Assembly (NCBI GenBank): GCA_934654475.1
Contig: CAKUFZ010000026.1
Span: forward strand, 1-27,322
DNA from: an uncultured Coriobacteriales bacterium
GTDB taxonomy: Bacteria; Actinomycetota; Coriobacteriia; Coriobacteriales; UMGS124
Direction: 5' to 3'
DNA: 27,322 nucleotides
In this document: piece by piece, positions 1 through 7,279 of the stretch
How positions within the stretch are numbered: the stretch's first letter is position 1
Layout of the letters: each line of letters starts with the position of its first letter
Notes under the pieces: model-generated
Database searches by the model: none
Seen by the model: the letters and a program-made list of their open reading frames with translations, nothing else
Told to the model about the DNA's origin: nothing
Program-made: the position numbers and the translations under genes

Positions 1-104
1 TAAAACCCTGTCGGTCTCCTGAGAAGCGGCCACCATAGCGTGAGCCCAAGGAGGCCCAAGAGAAACCCGCGACTCTCTCGCAGGCGAGCAACAAGTGCGC
101 GCAC
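1..104 (-). CDS. Possible 5' end of a leftward membrane-protein gene, cut by the window edge
   Basis: A leftward frame opens with GTG at 104-102 and stays open for 34 codons to position 3, where the window ends. A GGGGGG tract about 8 nt upstream (plus strand 114-119) could serve as ribosome binding site. The peptide starts MRALVARLRES, then has a hydrophobic stretch (GFLLGLLGLTLWW) and a basic PLLRRP segment, as expected of a first transmembrane helix. Its position, divergent from a Tat flavoprotein gene, would suit a membrane-bound LuxR-type regulator like the one at 9126-10736; that is inference from context only. The fragment is too short to assign a family, and the frame could be chance. 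Confidence 0.35.
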   Translation of the reverse strand, partial: MRALVARLRESRGFLLGLLGLTLWWPLLRRPTGF

Positions 105-570
105 AGTGCATACCCCCCGATAATTCATATCAGCCAAGCGCCCCGCAGTCGCCAGCATAAGTTAGAGACATTGCGCCTATCAAAAATCGAAACGCCTATC
201 GCCCATTCTAACCCTTCCGCGATACTCGCAACCCATCGAGACATCCACAGGCTTAAGAAGAAAAACCCGAGGGCGAACGATTTCATTCCCACACATCAAC
301 CATTCGCACATGTCATCAAAATACGAGCTACACCACGCAATCCCATATTCTATGGATGTCCTCTCCTGCCCCACAATTCCCAAAATCCCGCACTTTATGG
401 CCTTTAGTAGCAACACCGGGGTGCAACCTTGAAAACGTCAACGGCGCAGCGGATAGGCGAACCGAGGCATCGCAGATAAGGGGTCTGCAGCCATTCGGAG
501 AACAACCGTCCATGCCACGGAACGCTCGCATGGCATAAGACATGCGAGCACCAGACGAAAGGGGAACACC
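105..570. other. Divergent intergenic region upstream of the first flavoprotein gene
   Basis: These 466 bases hold no convincing gene. Small open frames at 171-416 on both strands lack a ribosome binding site and recognisable protein character. The region is less GC-rich than its surroundings between about 110 and 420. The only clear structure is the inverted repeat at 524-549, listed separately. Such a long leader suggests regulated transcription of the flavoprotein gene. Confidence 0.5.
524..549 (+). promoter_or_regulatory. Inverted repeat in the leader of the first flavoprotein gene
   Basis: GCTCGCATG (524-532) and CATGCGAGC (541-549) form a perfect 9-bp inverted repeat with an 8-nt spacer, GCATAAGA. 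The repeat ends 21 nt before the ATG and just upstream of the ribosome binding site. It could be an operator overlapping the promoter or an RNA hairpin in the leader. The second flavoprotein gene has the same arrangement at 8844-8873. Confidence 0.5.
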
Positions 571-2220
571 ATGTCCAATATCACTCGCAGGCATCTCGTT
601 GAAGGCGCCGCCCTCGGAGCAGCCGCACTGGGCACCGCCAGTCTCACTGGCGTCGCCCTTGCAGACGAGCAGGCATTTGACGAGGAGTACGACGTCGTCG
701 TGCTCGGCATGGGCGCAGCTGGTATGAACGCTGCCATCGCAGCTTATGAAGAGGGGGCAAAGGTTCTCCTGTGCGAGAAAGCCCCCGAGGGAGCCGTGAG
801 CGGCAACACCCGCTTCGCCGGCCAGAACGTCCTTTCCACCGATGACGCCGACGCTTTCTATGCCTACCTCACCGGTCTCATGGGCAACTATGGTAACTAT
901 GATGCCGAGTGCCTGCGCGCCTATGCCGACGAGGCCGCAAAGAACTGGGACTGGTCCATCAACGTTCTGGGCGTCGACCCCGAGAAGGCCTGCCCTGAGA
1001 ACGAGGACGGCATCGGCACGCCCAACCACCCCACCTGGGTCTGGAAGGATGACGCTTGGCACATGGGCCGCGGCGGCTGGGTCCCCATGTGGAACGAGTT
1101 CCCTGAGCTCGAGGGCAACGAGGCAAGCCTGAACATCCTGTTCAATGCCACTGAGTTCGATATGTCCTACTTCAACACGCTTGTTGAGAACGTCGAAAAG
1201 CGCGCAGGTGACAACCTCACCGTATGGTACGGCGCCCCCGGCAAGGAACTTATCCAGGGCGAAGACGGCTCCGTTGTGGGCGTCATCGTCGAGAAGGACG
1301 GCGCCGAGGTTCGCGTCGGCGCAAAGGGCGGCGTCTGCATGTGCTGCGGCGGTTTCGAGTCCAACCGCGCCATGCTCTCCAGCTTCGCACAGCTCCCCTA
1401 TCTGTATCCTCGCGCCGGTGCATACAACGACGGCGACGGCATCACGATGTGCCAGGGCGTGGGCGCGCAGCTTTGGCATATGTCCAACCTGTCCGGCCTG
1501 GGCTTTGGCTATCATGCCGAGGGTGCATCGAGCGCGTCGAGCCTCAAGGGTGCCAAGAAGGGCATCTTCGTTGGCCCCTGCGGCGGACGCTTCATGAACG
1601 AGGCCGGTGCCTCCCGTCACGGCCGCGTCAGTTTCGGTGGCGCCTGGAACATGACGCCCATGCCCATGCCCGCTTTCCTTATTGTCGATGCTGATCATAT
1701 CGCCGAGCCGCTCGTCGCCGGTTTCTCTGATGGCAACGCCGATGAGATTGCCTCGGGTGCCATTCTGTCCGGCGAGACGATTGAGGAGCTTGCTCAGGCC
1801 ATTCGCGACACAGGCAAGGCAACCGACTTTAATGCGAACGGCGAACTCGACGACGCTCTTGCCAAGTACAACGCGCACGTTGAGGCCGGAGAGACTGACG
1901 ACTTCGGCCGCGAGTGCACCGAGGCTGTCAAGAACGGGCCGTTCTATGCCATCGAGCTGTGCCCCACGCTGCTCAACACCCAGGGCGGCGCCCGTCACAA
2001 CGCTAAGGCACAGATTCTCGACACCAAGGATATGCCCATCGAGGGTCTGTTCAGCGGCGGCGAGTTCGGCTCCATCTTCCCCGACATGTACAACGGCGGC
2101 GGCAACCTCGGTGAGACTATGATCTTCGGTCGCGTGGCTGGTCAGAACGCTGCAAAGCGTGCCTTGGGCACCTTTGAAGGCGCAACTGAGCCCTCGAAGC
2201 TGGAGTGCGACGCCGAGTAA
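571..2220 (+). CDS. Tat-exported FAD-binding flavoprotein, fumarate/urocanate reductase superfamily
   Basis: The 549-residue protein begins with a twin-arginine signal (TRRHLVEG, residues 5-12) and a hydrophobic stretch ending in ALA near residue 31, so it should be exported folded. A Rossmann FAD-binding motif GMGAAG lies at 46-51, with an acidic residue at the end of the second strand (CEK, 68-70). The C-terminus has the usual second FAD segment (GLFSGGEFG, NGGGNLGE). This is the catalytic half seen in soluble fumarate, urocanate and related reductases; no FMN-carrying domain or heme motif is present. The substrate cannot be read from sequence, and electrons probably come from a separate carrier. 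The start is supported by GAAAGGGG 6-13 nt upstream. The gene is monocistronic, bounded by a leader repeat and a strong terminator. Confidence 0.88.
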   Translation: MSNITRRHLVEGAALGAAALGTASLTGVALADEQAFDEEYDVVVLGMGAAGMNAAIAAYEEGAKVLLCEKAPEGAVSGNTRFAGQNVLSTDDADAFYAYLTGLMGNYGNYDAECLRAYADEAAKNWDWSINVLGVDPEKACPENEDGIGTPNHPTWVWKDDAWHMGRGGWVPMWNEFPELEGNEASLNILFNATEFDMSYFNTLVENVEKRAGDNLTVWYGAPGKELIQGEDGSVVGVIVEKDGAEVRVGAKGGVCMCCGGFESNRAMLSSFAQLPYLYPRAGAYNDGDGITMCQGVGAQLWHMSNLSGLGFGYHAEGASSASSLKGAKKGIFVGPCGGRFMNEAGASRHGRVSFGGAWNMTPMPMPAFLIVDADHIAEPLVAGFSDGNADEIASGAILSGETIEELAQAIRDTGKATDFNANGELDDALAKYNAHVEAGETDDFGRECTEAVKNGPFYAIELCPTLLNTQGGARHNAKAQILDTKDMPIEGLFSGGEFGSIFPDMYNGGGNLGETMIFGRVAGQNAAKRALGTFEGATEPSKLECDAE

Positions 2221-2267
2221 GGCCCCATTGCTTCTCTTTGTGGCCAAACCGCATAGCCTAGTGCATT

Positions 2268-2306
2268 AGTGGCCCCGCCAGCGCCTCGTCGCCCGGCGGG
2301 GCCACT
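2268..2306 (+). terminator. Intrinsic terminator after the first flavoprotein gene
   Basis: AGTGGCCCCGCC (2268-2279) pairs perfectly with GGCGGGGCCACT (2295-2306) across a 15-nt loop, followed by CGTTTTG. It lies 47 nt after the stop codon. Confidence 0.8.
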
Positions 2307-2388
2307 CGTTTTGCTGGCGGTGCGGGTTCTCGCGCTTCATGCATCTTCCCAGCTCCTATGGGCTGTACTCAGAGCCGTCCCGAGTGTT

Positions 2389-2397
2389 TGCTATACT
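2389..2397 (+). promoter_or_regulatory. Candidate extended -10 promoter for the small gene at 2480
   Basis: TGCTATACT (2389-2397) matches the extended -10 pattern TGn followed by a TATAAT-like hexamer (TATACT). No good -35 is visible at the expected distance, which is common for extended -10 promoters. It lies about 80 nt upstream of the small reading frame. Confidence 0.45.
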
Positions 2398-2479
2398 CCC
2401 GCTTCGGATACTGTGCCGTGTGGCCAGCATCGGACCGTATGCGGGCGGCGCTTTTCAGGCACGAGAGAAGGGTGTCGCC

Positions 2480-2634
2480 ATGGATCCAGAAACCATCTAC
2501 GTCCTTGCGGCGTATGCAACGGTAGGGGCCTTTATCTCGAGGTCCTCAGGCTTTTATGCCGGCTCTGCAGATGGGTGAATGCGCAGCGGATGGCACGGAA
2601 GGAGGCGCGCAAGACTGCCCCCGAAAAGAACTAA
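2480..2634 (+). pseudogene. Small membrane-protein gene with a probable frameshift
   Basis: An ATG at 2480 with AGAAGGG about 10 nt upstream opens a frame reading MDPETIYVLAAYATVGAF, a short acidic start and a hydrophobic helix. In this frame it stops at 2578 after only 32 residues, with an unremarkable end. The frame one base earlier continues naturally from about 2527: hydrophobic residues, then RWVNAQRMARKEARK and a charged tail ending at the stop 2632-2634. That stop lies at the base of the hairpin 2632-2659, as expected of the true gene end. Joined, the frames give about 50 residues: one helix and a basic tail, a layout seen in CcmD-like micro-proteins, though no related genes are nearby. 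The likely site of the shift is the GGGG or TTT run at 2525-2533. A sequencing error or a real lesion would look the same. Confidence 0.4.
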
Positions 2635-2659
2635 GGCCGGAGTTGCAGCTCCGGCCTTA
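2632..2659 (+). terminator. Hairpin at the end of the small gene
   Basis: TAAGGCCGGAG (2632-2642) pairs perfectly with CTCCGGCCTTA (2649-2659) over a 6-nt loop. No T-run follows on the plus strand, so termination may be weak. Confidence 0.55.
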
Positions 2660-2722
2660 ACCAAATAACCGCGCCGCCCGCACCACAACTGCGGGCCTTG
2701 CTGGCTACCAGCATTGTACCCA

Positions 2723-2752
2723 CCCCGCGAGGCGTTGTCACGCTTCGCGGGG
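2723..2752 (+). promoter_or_regulatory. Hairpin upstream of the PP-loop gene
   Basis: CCCCGCGAGGCG (2723-2734) pairs with CGCTTCGCGGGG (2741-2752), twelve pairs including one G-T, over the loop TTGTCA, followed by ACTTTCC. It ends about 50 nt before the likely start codon. It may be a second terminator for the upstream transcript or a leader hairpin of the next gene. Confidence 0.45.
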
Positions 2753-2804
2753 ACTTTCCATCGTCGGGCCTTTGGACCCCGGATTCTTGAAAGACGTGCA
2801 CAAG

Positions 2805-3731
2805 ATGAACCAGACGAGCGAACAGGCCCCAGCACCTCGGGCAAACAACGTGCACGATATCGGCCCGGCAAACCCCGCCGCACTCCCCCGCTGCGCACAA
2901 ATCGAGCGCGACATCATCACGCGCTACCGCAAGAAACTGTGGGTGCCGTTCATCAAGGCGCTGACCGACTACCAGCTCATTTGTGACGGTGACCACATCG
3001 CTATATGCGTCTCGGGCGGCAAGGACTCGTTTTTGCTCGCCAAGCTCTTCCAGGAGCTCTATCGCCACGGCCGTCGCAACTTCGAGGTCACCTTCCTCTC
3101 CATGGACCCCGGCTACCCCGACTACGCCCGCGAGTCCATCGCCCACAACGCCGAGCTCCTCGGAGTACCGCTTAAGGTCGTGCCCACCAACATCTTTGAG
3201 ATTGTGAGGCGCCTGGACGGCAAGCCCTGCTACCCCTGCGCACGTATGCGTCGCGGAGCGCTCTACAACGCCGCCCGCGAGCTGGGCTGCAACAAAATCG
3301 CGCTGGGCCATCACTTCGACGACGTGGTCGAGACCATCCTCATGAGCGTGCTCTACGGCGGGCAGGTGAAGACCATGATGCCCAAGCTTCACAGCACGAA
3401 CTTCGAGGGCATGGAGCTCATCCGCCCCCTCTACCTGGTGCATGAGGCAGACATCATCACCTGGCGCGACGAAAACGCCCTCGAGTTCATCCATTGCGCG
3501 TGCCCCTTGAGCGGCGGGGTATCCTCGTGCGATGCAGGCGAAGGCTCCAAGCGCGCAAGCGTGAAGGCGCTCATCGCGAGCCTTTCCGCCCAGGACCCCG
3601 ACATTGCCAAGTCAATCTTCCACAGCGTGGAAAACGTCCACCTCGATGCCATCGTGGGCTGGCGCGCCGCCGGCAAGCACCACAACTTCCTCGAACGCTA
3701 TGACGAAGGCTGGGAGGAGTCGAAGGGATAG
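2805..3731 (+). CDS. TtcA-family PP-loop ATPase, probable tRNA 2-thiolation enzyme
   Basis: The 308-residue protein has the PP-loop SGGKDS at residues 70-75, which binds and adenylates with ATP. It also has a CYPC pair at 142-145 and Cys231/Cys233 (CACP), matching the cysteines that hold a 4Fe-4S cluster in TtcA-type enzymes. The segment GHHFDDVVETILMSVLYGG is typical of the TtcA/Ctu1 group, which converts a tRNA cytidine (position 32) or uridine to its 2-thio form in the cytoplasm. The closest role is 2-thiocytidine synthesis, but related members are hard to separate by eye. I chose the ATG at 2805; a TTG at 2772 in the same frame would add 11 residues and neither has a strong ribosome binding site. 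Confidence 0.8.
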   Translation: MNQTSEQAPAPRANNVHDIGPANPAALPRCAQIERDIITRYRKKLWVPFIKALTDYQLICDGDHIAICVSGGKDSFLLAKLFQELYRHGRRNFEVTFLSMDPGYPDYARESIAHNAELLGVPLKVVPTNIFEIVRRLDGKPCYPCARMRRGALYNAARELGCNKIALGHHFDDVVETILMSVLYGGQVKTMMPKLHSTNFEGMELIRPLYLVHEADIITWRDENALEFIHCACPLSGGVSSCDAGEGSKRASVKALIASLSAQDPDIAKSIFHSVENVHLDAIVGWRAAGKHHNFLERYDEGWEESKG

Positions 3732-3846
3732 GGCTCCACTCACCCGCCGCGCCCACACGCCGTTCGCAGTTCGCCCCATCGGCAGCTCGCGCGTGTATTA
3801 CTCTATACGTCGCCGCATCTTGTACACCTCAAACAAGGAGGTCACC

Positions 3847-4653
3847 ATGGCGTTTCAGGTCTATAACTTCGAGAACAACGACGACGTCAAAATTGTCGCG
3901 CAAACAGGCCAGTTCAAGGTAATCCAATGGGACCGCGACCTGTCGGTTACCCCCGACAGCGCCCAGACCGCCTACTTCTGCGCAAAGATGGACGTCAGGC
4001 GCCGCCAGCTGGTGGCCGACCTCGACGGCTCCACCGGCGTCACGCTGCAGGCGGGCGCCATGCAATGGACGGTAGGCAATGTGCGTGCCACCACCGGCGT
4101 CAAGGGCGTGGGCGACCTGGTAGGCAAGATGTTCAGGGGCGCCGTGAGCCAGGACTCCGCCATCAAGCCCGAGTACACCGGCGTCGGCAAGCTCGTCTGC
4201 GAGCCCACGTGGAACCACATCCTGCTGATCGACACGTCCCGGTGGGGCAACTCGGTCGTGCTCAACGACGGCCTGTTCCTCGCCTGTGACAGCACCCTGC
4301 GCCACGAGCTGCAGCGCAGGTCAAACCTGTCGTCGGCCATGGCGGGCAATGAGGGCCTGTTCAACCTGCGCATCGACGGCTGCGGTGTCATCGCGCTTGA
4401 AGCCCCCTGCCCCGAGCAGGAGGTCGTCTACGTCGACCTCGACCGCGACGAACTCAAGGTGGACGGCAACTACGCCCTCGCCTGGACCTCCGGTCTGGAG
4501 TTCACCGTTGAGCGTTCGGGCAAGACCCTCATGGGATCGGCCGTGAGCGGCGAGGGGCTCGTCAACGTCTACCGCGGCACCGGTCGCGTCATGCTTGCCC
4601 CGATGCAAGCCGCCACCAGGTGCAACACCTACGCCCCCACCCCCACGGACTAG
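3847..4653 (+). CDS. AIM24 (DUF124) family protein
   Basis: The start is fixed by a near-perfect ribosome binding site, AAGGAGGTCACC, directly before ATG 3847; the frame's extension upstream overlaps the preceding gene and is not coding. The 268-residue product lacks a signal peptide or membrane segment and is rich in beta strands. Its repeated glycines and phrases such as GVTLQAGAMQWTVGNV and GEGLVNVYRGTGRVMLAP are typical of the AIM24 family, a double beta-sandwich fold widespread in bacteria. The family's biochemical role in bacteria is not established. It follows the PP-loop gene by 115 bp and ends at a terminator shared with the convergent exporter gene. Confidence 0.8.
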   Translation: MAFQVYNFENNDDVKIVAQTGQFKVIQWDRDLSVTPDSAQTAYFCAKMDVRRRQLVADLDGSTGVTLQAGAMQWTVGNVRATTGVKGVGDLVGKMFRGAVSQDSAIKPEYTGVGKLVCEPTWNHILLIDTSRWGNSVVLNDGLFLACDSTLRHELQRRSNLSSAMAGNEGLFNLRIDGCGVIALEAPCPEQEVVYVDLDRDELKVDGNYALAWTSGLEFTVERSGKTLMGSAVSGEGLVNVYRGTGRVMLAPMQAATRCNTYAPTPTD

Positions 4654-4683
4654 AGGCACACTCAAAAATCGAGCAAATACACC

Positions 4684-4714
4684 GCGGGGTCCAGGCACAT
4701 CGCCTGGGCCCCGC
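4684..4714. terminator. Bidirectional terminator between convergent genes
   Basis: GCGGGGTCCAGGC (4684-4696) pairs with GCCTGGGCCCCGC (4702-4714), thirteen pairs with one G-T, over a 5-nt loop. It lies between the AIM24 gene (+) and the exporter gene (-), with T-rich sequence on the minus-strand side. Confidence 0.7.
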
Positions 4715-4723
4715 AGTCATTAA

Positions 4724-6169
4724 CTACTTCTTTGCTGCCTTCTTCGGGCTGCGGTAGGGCGCGATTGCCACAAGAGCGGCCACACAGAACACCGCAACGC
4801 ACAGCAGCATCTGCTGGTAACCCTCCATGCCACCGGTGTTGGCGATGAAGCTCACAAGGATGGCGGGAGCAAGGGTGGTACCGACCTGGCGAACGAGCGC
4901 GATGGTGCCTACGGCACTGGCACCGTCCTTCTCATCGGTGTTCTCAAGCACCATGTAGTTGGTGGGGGCGCCCATGGCAAAGCCCATGCCAAAGCCAACC
5001 ACGGCGAGACCGGCGATGAGCAAAGCCCTGCCAGGAGCAGCCGAGGCGACAAGCGCCAGGAACACGAAGCCCGCAGCCATGACAGCCAGACCAAAGGCAA
5101 GCACGGGCTTGGCACCGAAGCGGTCGATAAACCTGCCACCAAGGGGCGGGCCCAGAAGCGAGGCGGCACCGATGGCAAGCACGTAATAACCGCCCGAGCC
5201 AAGCGGCTCACCCATGATGAACTCGGCGTACTGCGGCACGAGCATCAGCGAGATGATGGTGCAGCCCACAAAGAACGAAGCAATCATCGTGATGACAATA
5301 GGCTTGCTGTGCAGGTACTCCATGTGGAAGACCGGGTCCTCGGCCTTGCGCTCGACCTTGCCAAAGGCAATGGTGCACACGGCGGCTGCGGCAAACGTGG
5401 CCCACAGCAAGGGCGAGCATGCAGAGGCAGCGAGGTTCGTGAAGTCGATCTCCTTAATGCCAAGCAAAAGCAGCATGATGGCAGCAACAAGCAGGACGGA
5501 ACCGGCCGTGTCGAAGCGATGGTCTTCCTTGTGCTCGCACGAACCATCCTCGCACGCGGTGCGCAGGAACACGAAGGATGCAATGATCAGCGCCACGCAA
5601 ATGGGAACAGCGATGTAGAAGAGCATGTCCCAGCTCTCCACGCCCACAAAGCCGATGACGGCACTACCCGTGGCGGCACCGAGAACGTTAGAGAGGCCCG
5701 CAACCGCAGCAGCCAGGCCCAGCGCCATGCCGCGCTTCTCGGGAGGGAAGGTCGTGCCGATGGCAGCGTTGGCAACGGGAATCATGCCGCCGGCGCCGGC
5801 CGCCTGAATCACGCGTCCTACCAGCAGCAACGCAAAGCCGCCCATGGTCTTGGAGATGCCGCACAGAATCGAACCGACGGCAAACACGCCCAGGCACAGG
5901 GTGAACACCTGGCTGCGGCCGCGGCGGTCAGCCAGCTTGCCAATTACGGGGATCAAAGCCGCATAGAAGAGCGTGTAAATGTTGATCATCCAGATGCCGA
6001 CCTCGTCGTCGAGGCCGAACGTTGCCTGCACCACCGTACGCACGGGCGAAACCATGCCCACGTACAGGCCGCCCACAAGAAGGCCGAGCAGATAAATGGC
6101 GAGGATAGCGCCAAGATTGGGCGACTTCTGGACGGCATTGCCGCCAAGAGCGCTCTGCGTTTCTTTCAC
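4724..6169 (-). CDS. MFS transporter of the DHA2 (14-helix) drug-exporter type
   Basis: The 481-residue integral membrane protein is almost continuously hydrophobic, with about 14 helices. It has motif A after helix 2 (GKLADRRGRSQ, residues 77-87) and a helix-4 segment GRVIQAAGAGGMIPVANAA resembling the EmrB/QacA group. This family exports drugs or other small molecules using the proton gradient; the substrate here is unknown. A TetR-family gene lies 273 bp upstream on the same strand, the usual partner of such exporters. An intrinsic terminator between them (6284-6309) indicates that the exporter has its own promoter. Confidence 0.88.
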   Translation of the reverse strand: MKETQSALGGNAVQKSPNLGAILAIYLLGLLVGGLYVGMVSPVRTVVQATFGLDDEVGIWMINIYTLFYAALIPVIGKLADRRGRSQVFTLCLGVFAVGSILCGISKTMGGFALLLVGRVIQAAGAGGMIPVANAAIGTTFPPEKRGMALGLAAAVAGLSNVLGAATGSAVIGFVGVESWDMLFYIAVPICVALIIASFVFLRTACEDGSCEHKEDHRFDTAGSVLLVAAIMLLLLGIKEIDFTNLAASACSPLLWATFAAAAVCTIAFGKVERKAEDPVFHMEYLHSKPIVITMIASFFVGCTIISLMLVPQYAEFIMGEPLGSGGYYVLAIGAASLLGPPLGGRFIDRFGAKPVLAFGLAVMAAGFVFLALVASAAPGRALLIAGLAVVGFGMGFAMGAPTNYMVLENTDEKDGASAVGTIALVRQVGTTLAPAILVSFIANTGGMEGYQQMLLCVAVFCVAALVAIAPYRSPKKAAKK

Positions 6170-6283
6170 GATGACTCACCGCTTCCATGTTTCCAGTGCA
6201 AGCCAAGGGGCGTTCAAAAGAAGCCCGCCGCAACCATCGCAGCCTCGTCGCACTGAATTGGTCAAAGACAGACAATCGACACC

Positions 6284-6309
6284 GAAAAACGCCCAGAGGA
6301 ACTGGGCGT
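6284..6309 (-). terminator. Terminator between the tetR-like gene and the exporter
   Basis: On the minus strand ACGCCCAG (6309-6302) pairs with CTGGGCGT (6296-6289) over a 5-nt loop and is followed by a run of Ts (6289-6285). It is a classic intrinsic terminator 115 bp upstream of the exporter start. Confidence 0.75.
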
Positions 6310-6442
6310 AGTAACCGTCTATCTTCGTTTGCGGCAAAGTGAACATCAACACCAACTTGTTCAGGCAGATTGCGAACACATTTGCCCGACAAAACCGCCA
6401 TGCACCCACGATGCCCCGGCGTGCATCCCCTGCGCACTTACC

Positions 6443-7012
6443 TTACGCCTTGTGATATAAGGCCTGTTCAAGCATCCAGAAGAAGGCCGGGATGCTGGTT
6501 GCATTCGAAGTGCGCAAGCAATTGAGGAGGTTGTTGAGCACGAGAGTGCACACCGAAAGAGAGTCAACGCCCTCAGGAAGCGACGCCCGATCTATGCGCG
6601 GGTCGTTCTCAAATACCCTCTGCAAGCCGTGCAAGGCATGCTTGAACTGGGCTGCCTCACGCGCACGGGCAGCAACCAGCTCAGCTTCGGGAAGCGCTCC
6701 GACCCCCTTGAGCCAATTGGACCGAAAGCGATCGAGCACTGACTCCATGCTTGAAAAAAGGTTGCGGCAGTATTTTCCAAAGTCCACCTCGGGCCCAAGG
6801 CGGCAGAACTCCTCGAAGAAAGCCCGACGGAAGAACAGCTCGACCGTATCAACCACAAGGTCCTTCTTCGACCCAAAATAGTTGTATACGGTGCCGACCG
6901 AAACAGAGCACTCGTTTGCAAGGCCGCGAACCGAGAGAGCCGCAATGCCGTGAGCCTCAGCGATACGATACGCGCCTTCAAGCAGCTCTTCACGCGATGT
7001 TGTAGCAGCCAT
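6443..7012 (-). CDS. TetR/AcrR-family transcriptional regulator
   Basis: The 189-residue protein carries an N-terminal helix-turn-helix at about residues 26-46 (LSVRGLANECSVSVGTVYNYFGSKKDL), the signature of TetR-type repressors. The C-terminal part is all-helical and variable, as expected of the ligand-binding domain. I chose ATG 7012 because AAGGGG lies at a good distance; an ATG at 7021 would leave no room for it. It probably represses the DHA2 exporter downstream and possibly itself, since a large inverted repeat lies just upstream at 7036-7092. Ligand unknown. Confidence 0.88.
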   Translation of the reverse strand: MAATTSREELLEGAYRIAEAHGIAALSVRGLANECSVSVGTVYNYFGSKKDLVVDTVELFFRRAFFEEFCRLGPEVDFGKYCRNLFSSMESVLDRFRSNWLKGVGALPEAELVAARAREAAQFKHALHGLQRVFENDPRIDRASLPEGVDSLSVCTLVLNNLLNCLRTSNATSIPAFFWMLEQALYHKA

Positions 7013-7035
7013 AAACCCCATCCCCTTGCGACAGC

Positions 7036-7092
7036 GCGAATAGCCTCCTGTGTTGTCTGCCGTAAATTCAGGTCATCCTGAAGGCTATTCGC
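7036..7092. promoter_or_regulatory. Long inverted repeat upstream of the tetR-like gene
   Basis: GCGAATAGCCT (7036-7046) and AGGCTATTCGC (7082-7092) are perfect 11-bp inverted copies. A second perfect inverted repeat, TTCAGG-TCAT-CCTGAA (7067-7082), lies between them. The block begins 23 bp upstream of the chosen start codon and is a strong candidate operator for the TetR protein. Confidence 0.5.
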
Positions 7093-7204
7093 CTGTGTCT
7101 CACACATCGAAAACCGCATCCAGATGCCAGCATACCTGCATGCAGAATACCCAAACTGCATGCATGGGAAATCAAAATGGCATCAAGAAGCGTAAACCTT
7201 TAGC

Positions 7205-7244
7205 AAAAAAGACGGGGCACCGGCACATGAGCCAGCGCCCCGTC
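7205..7244 (-). terminator. Terminator after the second flavoprotein gene
   Basis: On the minus strand GACGGGGC (7244-7237) pairs with GCCCCGTC (7218-7211) and is followed by six Ts (7210-7205). Confidence 0.85.
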
Positions 7245-7279
7245 GGGGGGAGAGGGTGCTTTAAGCTTTTAGAGCCCTA

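Noticed and set aside
171..416. Small open frames on both strands upstream of the first flavoprotein gene
   Set aside because: They lack ribosome binding sites and coding character, and overlap each other in a region that behaves like a regulatory leader.
328..2247. 639-codon minus-strand frame opposite the first flavoprotein gene
   Set aside because: It is a shadow of a clear flavoprotein gene and shows no domain character of its own.
3604..3846. Upstream extension of the AIM24 frame
   Set aside because: It overlaps the PP-loop gene in another frame; a near-perfect ribosome binding site sets the start at 3847.
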